Origin: Alphaproteobacteria bacterium
GTDB lineage: Bacteria; Pseudomonadota; Alphaproteobacteria; UBA7879; UBA5542
Direction: 5' to 3'
Length of the DNA: 60,952 bases
NCBI GenBank assembly: GCA_037146715.1
Contig: JBAWWO010000006.1
Coordinates: forward strand, 1 to 60,952
In this document: positions 45,098-53,974 of the stretch, in pieces
How the letters are laid out: the number at the start of each line of letters is the position of its first letter
How positions within the stretch are numbered: position 1 is the first letter of the stretch
Notes under the pieces: generated by a model
Seen by the model: only the letters and a program-made list of their open reading frames with translations
What the model was told of the DNA's origin: nothing
The model's database searches: none
Position numbers and translations under genes: made by a program

Positions 45098-47497
45098 ATG
45101 ATTAGGTATTTTCTTCTAATTTTCTTTGTTATTACTTGTTTTTTGTCTGTGTCCAGAAGTGGAATTGACGATCCATTTGATGTTGCCTACAAAACCGGAA
45201 ATCCTAAAAATTTACTGACAGAAGAAAATAAGAACAAATGGTTCAACTCAACAAGTTCTGTTGTCGAGCAGGCAAAAAAATTTCTAGGACTGGTTATTAT
45301 TGAATCTAGAATTCCAAATAGAGTTTTCAGAAATCCCGCCCTTATGAACCAAGCAACTTCAATGCTTGACATAAAAGTCTACGGAAGACCTATAAACGAT
45401 CTCTTGGATAGTCCTCTGATGAATTATCTTATAAATAAAATGCTCGTAACGATACGAGAAACAGCCGTACAAAGCATAGATCCTTTATCTTTGCTGGAAG
45501 ACCCTGACGAAGATTTTTATGACTCCCAAATAGGGACTTTTCGCGAAACAAAAGAACTTCTACAACGCCTAAAGGAACCTCTTTCTTTGCTTATCTTTGG
45601 TCTTTTCCACCTGAATTTGTTAGACAAAAAGAACTCTGGACTTTCTGCAAAGCTCTTACCAAGTCTTGCGCCTGAGGGACCAAAGGGGCTTAATATTTTA
45701 TTATTACTCGCAACCACAGAAACGCCCGCAACTATCCACGCAAGTTACTGGTTATCCCAATACTATTCTAATATTGGTTTGATGGCAGAAGCCTCTAAGT
45801 ACAATACCATCGCAATGCTTGGTGGCCATGCATTAGCCCGCAATAGTGCACAAAAATTCATCGCAAAACTTTACGTAGATCAACAATCTCGATGTTATGA
45901 TACGTATTCCTGTTGGTGTGTGATGCCCAAGCATTGCCATTTGGATTACAACACTTGGTCACTGCAAAATTTTCTATTTTGTGGCACCCGAGAAGACAGT
46001 TGGTGCTGGTGTAATGCCTGTTTACTAGGCTGCGGAACCCCTTTATCCCCCACACAAGTGTTTTCAGACTGCGCTTATTGTGTCAATTTAGTCAAAACAA
46101 AACATATTGTCTCAGGAACATTTATTGGGGACCTCGGCGCTGCTGCTGCAGTTTTGCTGGCCCATAATCCGAATTATGCTATTATCAGTATTATTCTAAA
46201 CGTCCTCGGTGGAGGAGGAGCTCTTGCGAGAAATCACCAAGAAACTAAGGATTCTGCTGATATCCCTCCTTCTCCTGCCCGAGAAGCGGCCCTCTCTCCA
46301 ACATCCCCTCGAGGACGTTCAGCGGCCTTCAATGCATCCGTATACCCAAGAGGCACATCAACCCTTGACTCACTTGATGATTTTAGAGGCAGCCCAAAAC
46401 TGCGCAGCAGAGGCCGCGACCGCGAAAGAGAAAGAGAAGTTTATTTTAGAGACAAACCAAACAGAGAAAGAAATAGGGAAAGAGGTGCATACAGAGAATC
46501 TGCCATAGAAGAAGAGCCCTATTCCCCCACACGGCAGGACTCTGAACCAAATTCGGCTGAACAAGAATCTTCAGATGCCTCTAAAGAAGTTATTACAACA
46601 CAGCCCCTTCCTACAAAGAAAAAACAGCCTTGGGACGATATTTCGGCATCAGAAATCCCCATCGAACATCGAAACGTAGTTTTCATAGATCGCCCGGTTC
46701 ATAGTGTTCGATCAAGTCCTGTGATATTTGTGGAACAACAACCACGGTCAGACTCTGCCTCTCTTCATCCTATTAAGTCTGTGCCTGCCATGTTTGCGCC
46801 AGCACCACAACATCGCCCACGCATTAACCCTCCACTACAGGCGCATGCCCCTAAAAAATCCATCGCTCCACAACTAAATGTACCTGCACCATTAACTAAA
46901 GTGCATCCCGCCATACGAAGACAGAGTTCCAGTAGCAGCCCATCTAATAGTGAGTCCAAACTTGAAAAACATGGCTTTCAAAGACAGCGCTCAGATAGCA
47001 CGCCTCCAGTCCTTCACCTCTCTAAAGACCCTGGATTGACCAATCTGAAAGTTACTCGCCAAAACTTGTCTCAATCTTCTCAATTTTTGTCTCCACCCCA
47101 TGACGCAAATCAAGAATCAAGAGATCGCGCTAATTCCCATACAAGCACAATACCGAAAACACCGTCCCCTCTTCCTTCTGGAAGCAGTAAATTGCTGCCT
47201 TCTTTTTCTGCGTCTCCTTCTATGTTCACCCCCCCCAAAGGCCCAGTGCGCAAACTGCCTATAGTCCCAGACTTACATAGACCAATCCCCGTGTCACAAT
47301 CAACACCTCCTTTTGGGAAGGCATCAACAGCATTTTCCCCTCCTAGAAAAGGCGCAACTACTTCCCCTGGAAAAAACACACCTTCTTCCCCTACTAGAAG
47401 AAGCGCACCTACTTCTCCAAGCCCTTTAAGTCACCCTAGCTTCTTCCCTCCAGACGCCCCCTCGACAACTGCAGAAGAAGATGAGTTTATGGTGTAA
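45098..47497 (+). CDS. Exported protein with Cys-rich core and long Arg/Ser/Pro-rich disordered tail, 799 aa
   Basis: Not recognised. A signal peptide covers residues 1-21 (MIRYFLLIFFVITCFLSVSRS). Residues about 25-200 look helical. Residues 200-260 resemble a TPR/Sel1-type repeat (ASYWLSQYYSNIGLMAEASK). Residues about 265-330 hold some fourteen cysteines in short spacings (CWC, CWCNAC, CAYC). Hydrophobic stretches at about 338-375 could insert in a membrane. From about 385 to the end the sequence is low complexity and probably disordered: an Arg/Glu repeat (RGRDREREREV), then Ser/Pro-rich segments with many SP, TP and PxxP motifs. This looks more eukaryotic than bacterial. A secreted effector is plausible but unproven. 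Confidence 0.75.
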   Translation: MIRYFLLIFFVITCFLSVSRSGIDDPFDVAYKTGNPKNLLTEENKNKWFNSTSSVVEQAKKFLGLVIIESRIPNRVFRNPALMNQATSMLDIKVYGRPINDLLDSPLMNYLINKMLVTIRETAVQSIDPLSLLEDPDEDFYDSQIGTFRETKELLQRLKEPLSLLIFGLFHLNLLDKKNSGLSAKLLPSLAPEGPKGLNILLLLATTETPATIHASYWLSQYYSNIGLMAEASKYNTIAMLGGHALARNSAQKFIAKLYVDQQSRCYDTYSCWCVMPKHCHLDYNTWSLQNFLFCGTREDSWCWCNACLLGCGTPLSPTQVFSDCAYCVNLVKTKHIVSGTFIGDLGAAAAVLLAHNPNYAIISIILNVLGGGGALARNHQETKDSADIPPSPAREAALSPTSPRGRSAAFNASVYPRGTSTLDSLDDFRGSPKLRSRGRDREREREVYFRDKPNRERNRERGAYRESAIEEEPYSPTRQDSEPNSAEQESSDASKEVITTQPLPTKKKQPWDDISASEIPIEHRNVVFIDRPVHSVRSSPVIFVEQQPRSDSASLHPIKSVPAMFAPAPQHRPRINPPLQAHAPKKSIAPQLNVPAPLTKVHPAIRRQSSSSSPSNSESKLEKHGFQRQRSDSTPPVLHLSKDPGLTNLKVTRQNLSQSSQFLSPPHDANQESRDRANSHTSTIPKTPSPLPSGSSKLLPSFSASPSMFTPPKGPVRKLPIVPDLHRPIPVSQSTPPFGKASTAFSPPRKGATTSPGKNTPSSPTRRSAPTSPSPLSHPSFFPPDAPSTTAEEDEFMV

Positions 47498-47559
47498 GAA
47501 AAAAGAAACACATTTTTCTAGACATTTCGATGATCTGCTTGTATTTTGTCCTCTAGAAA

Positions 47560-47856
47560 ATGACAATTTGTAAAGAAGACATCGAACGCATTGAACGTCT
47601 AGCCAGACTTAGCTTAGATCCTGATGATTTAACTGAGTTTTCTGAGCGCCTTGCCAAAGTTTTTAATTGGATTGACCAATTAAAAGAGGTAGACGTATCT
47701 GACACAGCTCCTATGATCAGCCCCGTTATTGACCTGATCCCCAACACCCCTCTGCGGGAAGATAAAGTGAACAAACCCAATACAGATCTTGATGTATTGT
47801 CAAATGCACCCCACAAAGAATTCAACTATTTCCTTGTGCCAAAAATTGTAGAGTAA
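47560..47856 (+). CDS. gatC: Glutamyl-tRNA(Gln) amidotransferase subunit C
   Basis: A small (98-residue) subunit that holds GatA and GatB together. Typical features are IERIERLARLSLDPD near the N-terminus, LAKVFNWIDQLKEVD, TAPMISPV and the C-terminal NYFLVPKIVE. It opens the gatCAB operon; gatA starts 8 bases downstream. Confidence 0.95.
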   Translation: MTICKEDIERIERLARLSLDPDDLTEFSERLAKVFNWIDQLKEVDVSDTAPMISPVIDLIPNTPLREDKVNKPNTDLDVLSNAPHKEFNYFLVPKIVE

Positions 47857-47864
47857 GTCACCGT

Positions 47865-49340
47865 ATGGAAAAACTTGTAAAATTTACTTTTAAAGATCTC
47901 AAAAATTTACTTCAGAAAAAAGAAGTGTCTGTCAAGGAAGTGGTCACCGCTTATATTGCTGAGGCTGAAAAAAACAGACACCTTAATATTTATATTACCG
48001 AAACATTTGACCAGGCCCTCGAAAAAGCAAAAGAATCGGACTTGCGTTATAAAAAAAATGAAGCACGCCCCCTAGAGGGACTTCCTTTGGCTATCAAAGA
48101 CCTTTTTTGCACAAAAGGGGTAAAAACAACTGCGGCTTCTAAGATACTTGATGGATTTATTCCCCCCTATGATTCAACCGTGACAGAGAAATTATTTCAT
48201 GCCGGCGTTGTGAGCATGGGAAAAACGAACACGGATGAGTTTGCTATGGGATCGTCCACTATTACAAGTTGCTATGGCCCCTCTATAAATCCTTGGAGAT
48301 CATCAAGCGAACCTGATGCCGATCTTACCTCTGGGGGATCTTCTGGCGGTTCTGCCTCTGCAGTAGCCGCAGGAACAGCTTTGGCCGGCATTGGAACCGA
48401 TACTGGAGGATCCATTCGTCAACCAGCTTCCCTATGTGGCCTTGTCGGTATAAAGCCAACTTATGGGCTTTGTTCTCGATTTGGAGTTGTTGCCTTCGCT
48501 TCATCCCTTGATCACCCCTCTCCTATTGGTCGTACGGTTTATGATACGGCAATGCTCTTGGAATATATGGCCGGCCACGACCCAAAAGATTCAACATCTT
48601 TGAATATTCCCGTGCCCCAGTATACAAAAACTCTAACAGGCAATGTAAAGGGCTTGAAAATTGGGATCCCCAAAGAATATGATATGCCCGGCATTGATCC
48701 TGAAATAAAAAGTTTATGGGAAAAATCTGCTCTATGGTTTCAAGAAATGGGGGCTGAAATTATTCCTATTTCCTTGCCTCACACAAAATATGGTCTGCCT
48801 ACTTATTACATCATTGCTCCAGCTGAAGCATCCTCTAACCTAGCTCGCTATGACGGCGTCCGGTATGGACTGCGCGCTGATGGCAAATCGATGGAACAAA
48901 TTTACAGCAACACCCGCACACGAGGCTTTGGTGACGAAGTAACGCGCCGTATTTTAATTGGAACCTATGTTTTGTCTTCTGGAAGCTATGAAGACTATTA
49001 TGTTCGGGCCCAACGGGTACGTCGTAAAGTAGCAGATGATTTCGTTGAAGCCTTTAAAACGGTTGATCTAATTTTAACCCCAACCACCTCAGGGGAAGCC
49101 TTTAAACTGGGGGAAAATATTAAAGATCCTATTGCCATGTATCTGCAAGATATCTTTACCGTGACAAGTAATTTGGCTGGCGTTCCTGCCATTTCCCTGC
49201 CTGCCGGTCTTTCTAAGAATAATCTTCCTTTGGGTATGCAACTGATCGGGCCCGCTTTAAGCGAAAGCCTTTTATTTAATGCAGCCTACGCTTTGGAAAC
49301 CTTTGTAAACTTTGAAATTCAGCCCATAAAGGAAATCTAA
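47865..49340 (+). CDS. gatA: Glutamyl-tRNA(Gln) amidotransferase subunit A
   Basis: The amidase subunit, which releases ammonia from glutamine. The catalytic Lys is in LPLAIKDLFC (about residue 77), and the Ser-cisSer-Lys triad is completed in the GGSSGGSASAVAAG block (about 160). TDTGGSIRQPASLCG is also canonical. The length (491) is normal. The enzyme amidates Glu-tRNA-Gln, consistent with the two tRNA-Gln genes nearby, and may also serve Asn-tRNA. Confidence 0.97.
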   Translation: MEKLVKFTFKDLKNLLQKKEVSVKEVVTAYIAEAEKNRHLNIYITETFDQALEKAKESDLRYKKNEARPLEGLPLAIKDLFCTKGVKTTAASKILDGFIPPYDSTVTEKLFHAGVVSMGKTNTDEFAMGSSTITSCYGPSINPWRSSSEPDADLTSGGSSGGSASAVAAGTALAGIGTDTGGSIRQPASLCGLVGIKPTYGLCSRFGVVAFASSLDHPSPIGRTVYDTAMLLEYMAGHDPKDSTSLNIPVPQYTKTLTGNVKGLKIGIPKEYDMPGIDPEIKSLWEKSALWFQEMGAEIIPISLPHTKYGLPTYYIIAPAEASSNLARYDGVRYGLRADGKSMEQIYSNTRTRGFGDEVTRRILIGTYVLSSGSYEDYYVRAQRVRRKVADDFVEAFKTVDLILTPTTSGEAFKLGENIKDPIAMYLQDIFTVTSNLAGVPAISLPAGLSKNNLPLGMQLIGPALSESLLFNAAYALETFVNFEIQPIKEI

Positions 49341-49341
49341 G

Positions 49342-50832
49342 ATGTCATCACCCTACTGGCTTTCTACAAACACTGGTGATTGGGAAGTAGTGATTGGGCT
49401 TGAGGTCCATGCGCAGGTTGCCTCCCACTCAAAACTTTTTTCAGGGGCAGCCACTAATTTTAATGCTGAACCTAACTCTAACGTTGCGTTAGTTGATGCG
49501 GCATTTCCAGGCATGCTTCCTGTTCTGAACAAACACTGTGTTGAACAAGCGGTTAAGACAGGTCTGGGCATTCATGCTCAAATCAATAAATTTTCCATGT
49601 TTGATCGAAAAAACTATTTTTACCCAGATTTGCCACAGGGGTACCAAATTAGTCAATTTTATTACCCCATCGTCGGAGAAGGACATTTGGATATTACCCT
49701 GGACAAGGGAATCATTAAAAAAGTACGCATCGAACGCATCCACTTAGAACAAGACGCCGGCAAAAGCATTCATGATTTGCACGTGAAAAATACCTGCATT
49801 GATTTGAATCGATCTGGCATTGCATTAATGGAAATTGTAACAAAACCTGATATGCGCTCTCCTGAAGAGGCCATGGCCTTTGTGAAAGCTTTGCGTTTGT
49901 TGCTTCGTTATTTAGGAACAAGTGATGGCAATATGGAAGAAGGCAGCCTGCGCGCTGATGTGAACGTATCCGTAAATCGACCAGGAAAACCCTTGGGAAC
50001 TCGGGCAGAAATTAAGAACGTGAATTCGATTCGCTTTATTGGGCAGGCCATTGAAGTTGAGGCTTTAAGACAAACAAAACTCATAGAATCCGGTGAAGGC
50101 GTCTTACAAGAAACCCGCCTCTATGACCATAACAAACAAGAAACAAGATCCTTGCGGTCTAAAGAAGATGCGCCCGACTATCGCTATTTCCCAGATCCAG
50201 ACCTGTTGCCCATACATCTAGCCCCTGAATACATTGAATCCCTTCGTTTGGGCATGCCGGAATTACCAGATGCAAAGCGCCAACGATTTATGGAAGAATA
50301 TGGTTTGCCCCTGTATGATGCCACATTGATGGTAGATGACCTAGAAACAACTCACTATTATGAAAATACCGTAAAAGAAACAGCTGGTTGGAAAAAATAT
50401 AAAGATAAAAACACCGCCAAACTGGTATCAAACTGGCTAACGGGAGATTTATTTGGGCTTCTGAACAAGGAAAATAAAACTGTTTTAGAATCCCCCATTT
50501 CTAGCACCCATCTAGCGGAACTTGTCGACTTGATGCAGGACAATGTGATCTCTGGTCGCATCGCAAAAGAAGTATTTTTGGATATGTGGAATACTCATAA
50601 AGCCCCCAAGTCCATTGTTGATGAAAAAGGCCTGGTGCAAATTACAGATACTTCCGCCCTGGAATCTATGATTGCCGACACTCTGAAAGAGAATCCTAAA
50701 ATGCTTGCTGACTACAAGGCTGGCAAAGAACAACTATTCGGGTTCTTTGTAGGGCAAATCATGAAAAAATCCGCTGGAAAGGCGAATCCCCAAATGGTAA
50801 ATGATTTATTGAAAGCAGCGCTTTCGCAGTAG
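49342..50832 (+). CDS. gatB: Glutamyl-tRNA(Gln)/aspartyl-tRNA(Asn) amidotransferase subunit B
   Basis: The tRNA-binding kinase-like subunit. VVIGLEVHAQVASHSKLFSGA (in parts, near residue 17), NYFYPDLPQGYQISQF, LEQDAGKSIHD and the SLRADVNVSV motif are canonical. A C-terminal YqeY-like tail (about 350-496) binds tRNA. The length (496) is normal. It begins 1 base after the gatA stop. Confidence 0.97.
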   Translation: MSSPYWLSTNTGDWEVVIGLEVHAQVASHSKLFSGAATNFNAEPNSNVALVDAAFPGMLPVLNKHCVEQAVKTGLGIHAQINKFSMFDRKNYFYPDLPQGYQISQFYYPIVGEGHLDITLDKGIIKKVRIERIHLEQDAGKSIHDLHVKNTCIDLNRSGIALMEIVTKPDMRSPEEAMAFVKALRLLLRYLGTSDGNMEEGSLRADVNVSVNRPGKPLGTRAEIKNVNSIRFIGQAIEVEALRQTKLIESGEGVLQETRLYDHNKQETRSLRSKEDAPDYRYFPDPDLLPIHLAPEYIESLRLGMPELPDAKRQRFMEEYGLPLYDATLMVDDLETTHYYENTVKETAGWKKYKDKNTAKLVSNWLTGDLFGLLNKENKTVLESPISSTHLAELVDLMQDNVISGRIAKEVFLDMWNTHKAPKSIVDEKGLVQITDTSALESMIADTLKENPKMLADYKAGKEQLFGFFVGQIMKKSAGKANPQMVNDLLKAALSQ

Positions 50833-50840
50833 ATCCCCTG

Positions 50841-51563
50841 CTATTTTTTCTTTACTTTCAGAAAATCTGCCACCAACTCATCCACATCATATTCTTCCGG
50901 TTCCCCCCTAAAAAGGTTCTCTTCTTTTAAAATCTTCAAGACATTAACAAGAAGTTCCTGAGAAGTTTTGTAACATTCTTCGATCATTCCTTTATCTGTT
51001 TTTGAAGGAATTTTAATTTCTTTATTTAAAGTATGTCCAGCAGATCGAAAACAAGATGCTCCATAAAACAACTCATTAAATGTGGCTGTTCTATCCATTC
51101 TTAAATACTCTCTGATAACCTCTAAAGATTGGTGTTGCTGACGATAGGTTAGATAAGGCTCAAGATCTTGCTCTGCTGATTTATAATACGTCGTATAGGC
51201 CCCTGCCCTTCCATTATCCAAAATTTTTAAAAGTTTAGGGTCAGAGCATATAACTCCACACGCAACGAATGGTTGATGATAGGAAATATGAGAGGTTCCA
51301 AGTAAGTAATTGGTAGACATAAATCTGGGCAGAGCCAACAATTCCTTATAAGAAATATTTTCCCTAGGTTTACAGAATTGGCTTTTACAATAGGAAAGAG
51401 CGCATTTTTGATTACCCGAAACACATCCCCGCTTTAACTCTGTAATAAAAACTCCAAATCTTTCGCACTCGGAAGATGATTTCAAATAGCACCCCAAGGG
51501 TCTTAGCGCAAAGGCTGAAAACCCCACCAACCATATTCCCAAAGCAATTAAAAATAATCGCAT
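50841..51563 (-). CDS. Exported Cys-rich hypothetical protein, 240 aa
   Basis: The signal peptide is MRLFLIALGIWLVGFSAFA. The mature part has about nine cysteines, clustered at residues 25-67 (CYLKSSSEC, CVSGNQKC, CKSQFC), two in CGVICS and later single ones, suggesting disulfides in the periplasm or outside. The C-terminal 80 residues look helical and charged. I recognise no family. It is convergent with gatB (8 bases apart) and divergent from ftsW. Confidence 0.7.
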   Translation of the reverse strand: MRLFLIALGIWLVGFSAFALRPLGCYLKSSSECERFGVFITELKRGCVSGNQKCALSYCKSQFCKPRENISYKELLALPRFMSTNYLLGTSHISYHQPFVACGVICSDPKLLKILDNGRAGAYTTYYKSAEQDLEPYLTYRQQHQSLEVIREYLRMDRTATFNELFYGASCFRSAGHTLNKEIKIPSKTDKGMIEECYKTSQELLVNVLKILKEENLFRGEPEEYDVDELVADFLKVKKK

Positions 51564-51694
51564 TCTACCTGCCCCATTTCCTGTTATTTTAAATCCTGTC
51601 CTTTTATCATAGCAAAATTTTCAAGAATTTTGAAAAAAAGTTTGGCCTTGTAAAAGCTCTTCCAAATTCCCCCCCATTCCTTTATCTTAGAACT

Positions 51695-52819
51695 ATGCTT
51701 GAGCATCTTCTTTCGCGCACGGATCGCAGCTTATTGGGCCGGTGGTGGTGGACCATCGACCGATGGACTTTTCTGTGCATTTTTACCCTTTTCATCGTGG
51801 GGATTTTTCTAAGCTTTTCTGCAAGCCCTTCAGTTGCCCACACTATCCATTTACCAACCTTTTACTTTGTGCAACGCCACGTCATTTTTACGTTTCTTTC
51901 TTTATTTTTGATGGTTGGGGTTTCCCTTAACAATCCAAATCTTATAAGATTATTGTGTTGGCTTATTTTAGGCACCTGCATTGTCATGTTAATGCTAACG
52001 CCCATTATTGGGATGGAGATCAAAGGGGCCCGTCGCTGGATCAATCTGTTCGGTTTTTCTCTACAAGCCTCAGAATTCGTGAAGCCAACCTTTGCCGTTG
52101 CCACAGCCTGGCTGCTCAGCAAACACATTGATGGTCCCTTAAGCGGCAGAATGCTGTCTGTTCTTTTGTATGCCTCTATTTTACTGTTGATCATTATTCA
52201 GCCCGATTTTGGCATGGCCTTTGTCATTACGGGCATATGGTTTTTTCAGTTTTTTCTGGCAGGCTTGCCCCTGATGTGGGTTTCTGTACTTTCTAGCGTT
52301 GGGTTGGCTGGGTCTATTGGCGCTTACTTTTTATTCCCCCATGTGGCTAGCCGTGTTGACCGTTTCCTCAATCCCGCCGCAGGAGATCATTTTCAAATTG
52401 AGAGATCCTTACAAGCTTTCCGAAATGGCGGATGGTTTGGCCGTGGCCCAGGGGAAGGCCTTGTTAAAAAAAATCTACCCGATGCCCATGCTGACTTCGT
52501 CTTTTCTGTAGCGGGAGAAGAGTTTGGCCTATTTGCATGCCTTTTTATTTTAGGTTTGTTCTTGTTCTTTATTTTACGGGGCTTCTACTTTGCCCACAAA
52601 GAACATAATAGTTTTCTGTCTTTAGCCATTAGTGGCTTGTTTTTTCAAATTGCCCTGCAGGCAATTGTAAACATATCATCCAGCTTACATTTGATTCCCA
52701 CTAAGGGCATGACTCTGCCCTTTTTAAGTTATGGAGGATCCTCTCTTCTATCCATCGGTTTAAGTGCAGGCATTTTGCTTAGTTTTACAAAGAAACGCCT
52801 TGATGACAAACACATCTAA
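51695..52819 (+). CDS. ftsW: Septal peptidoglycan polymerase FtsW
   Basis: A SEDS-family lipid II polymerase of the divisome. About ten membrane segments and family blocks are visible: GMEIKGARRWINLFGFSLQASEFVKP (split, near residue 105-130), QPDFGMAFVI, GPGEGLVKKNLPDAHADFVFSV near 248 and LPFLSYGGSSLLS near the end. The length (374) is normal. It opens the division cluster here. The genes usually upstream (murE, murF, mraY, murD) are absent; a divergent secreted-protein gene stands there. Confidence 0.95.
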   Translation: MLEHLLSRTDRSLLGRWWWTIDRWTFLCIFTLFIVGIFLSFSASPSVAHTIHLPTFYFVQRHVIFTFLSLFLMVGVSLNNPNLIRLLCWLILGTCIVMLMLTPIIGMEIKGARRWINLFGFSLQASEFVKPTFAVATAWLLSKHIDGPLSGRMLSVLLYASILLLIIIQPDFGMAFVITGIWFFQFFLAGLPLMWVSVLSSVGLAGSIGAYFLFPHVASRVDRFLNPAAGDHFQIERSLQAFRNGGWFGRGPGEGLVKKNLPDAHADFVFSVAGEEFGLFACLFILGLFLFFILRGFYFAHKEHNSFLSLAISGLFFQIALQAIVNISSSLHLIPTKGMTLPFLSYGGSSLLSIGLSAGILLSFTKKRLDDKHI

Positions 52820-53900
52820 ATCTTCTCTATTTTTGATTACAACCGGCGGCACGGGGGGGCACATATTTCCCGCTCAAGCCTTAGCAGAAACTCTTAGAAA
52901 ACGGGGTCATCCGGTTATTGAAGTCATTGACCAACGGGCCCTTCAGTATACCCCTAGCAAAGAATCTTTTATTCTGCACCTAACATCTGGAAATACTCTG
53001 CTTAAAAAAATAAGACTAGCCTTTGAGTTGCCTTGGGCCTTTGCCAGAACTTTTCATCTTATTCTTAAAACAAAACCCCAGGGCATCATTGGCTTTGGCG
53101 GCTACACCACCTTCCCTTTGATCTTGGCTGCAACACTTTTAAGGAAACCTTTTATACTTCACGAACAAAACGCCTTTGTAGGGCGCGTCAGCAAATGGTT
53201 TTGCCCCTTTGCTAAGCATATATCCAGCTGCTTCCCCACCCTTTATGGATTGGCTGAAAAATACCAGAATAAAGTGGTGGTGACAGGAAATCCTATCCGG
53301 GAAAAAATCAGATCTATTTCACCCTCCCCTTATAAAGTCTTCACAAAAACAGGGGCCATTAATCTTCTTATTATTGGAGGGAGTCAAGGGGCCAGAAGTT
53401 TTTCAACCCTGATTCCTGAAGCATTAAATCTTTTGCCCTCACCCCTAAAAAAAAGGCTACATCTGGTTCAACAAGCCCAGCCACAAACCTTAGAAACAAC
53501 GCAACTTTTATATAAAGACGTGGGTATTGCCGCTGACTTAAAACCCTTTTTTACTGATATTCATACACAGTACCAAAAAGCTCATTTGATCATCACGCGA
53601 TCAGGAGCATCCACTGTTATGGAGCTAGAAGCCGTTGGCCGCCCAGCCATTTTTATTCCCTTTCCCTATGCCATGGACGACCACCAAACCTATAACGCCC
53701 TAAATTTAACTCAGCGAGAAGCTGGCTGGATGATAAAGGAATCCCCTGCCCTTCCCCATGAATTATGCGTCCTATTAGAAAACCTGTTTTCCCATCCAAA
53801 ATTGCTTGAAAACACCGCCACAACCATTCATCATCTGGCCAAATTAGATGCTAATGACAAGTTAGCTGATATTTTAGAAAGCTTTCCCAAAAACATTTGA
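52803..53900 (+). CDS. murG: UDP-GlcNAc:lipid I N-acetylglucosaminyltransferase MurG
   Basis: MurG makes lipid II at the inner face of the membrane. I start at ATG 52803, since the glycine-rich loop (ITTGGTGGHIFPAQALAE) follows at the normal distance; an upstream in-frame GTG (52764) would add residues shared with ftsW. Other blocks are GFGGYTTFPLILAA, LHEQNAFVGRVSKW, NLLIIGGSQGA and the UDP-GlcNAc site TRSGASTVMELEAVGRPAIFIP. The product has 365 residues. It overlaps ftsW by 17 bases. Confidence 0.95.
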   Translation: MTNTSKSSLFLITTGGTGGHIFPAQALAETLRKRGHPVIEVIDQRALQYTPSKESFILHLTSGNTLLKKIRLAFELPWAFARTFHLILKTKPQGIIGFGGYTTFPLILAATLLRKPFILHEQNAFVGRVSKWFCPFAKHISSCFPTLYGLAEKYQNKVVVTGNPIREKIRSISPSPYKVFTKTGAINLLIIGGSQGARSFSTLIPEALNLLPSPLKKRLHLVQQAQPQTLETTQLLYKDVGIAADLKPFFTDIHTQYQKAHLIITRSGASTVMELEAVGRPAIFIPFPYAMDDHQTYNALNLTQREAGWMIKESPALPHELCVLLENLFSHPKLLENTATTIHHLAKLDANDKLADILESFPKNI

Positions 53901-53922
53901 TCCCAAAAGTTTTTGCAGTTAG

Positions 53923-53951
53923 TATAATATTCAGGGCAGCAGGTTCTGCCT
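53923..53951 (+). promoter_or_regulatory. TATAAT and short hairpin between murG and murC
   Basis: A perfect TATAAT (53923-53928) is followed by GGGCAG-CAGGTT-CTGCCT (53934-53951) and then AATTTTATT. The hairpin has a 5-bp G/C-rich stem plus a G-T pair. It may be a weak terminator for murG, or an attenuator downstream of an internal promoter; the -35 is poor. Confidence 0.3.
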
Positions 53952-53974
53952 AATTTTATTAAGGAATATTTTAG

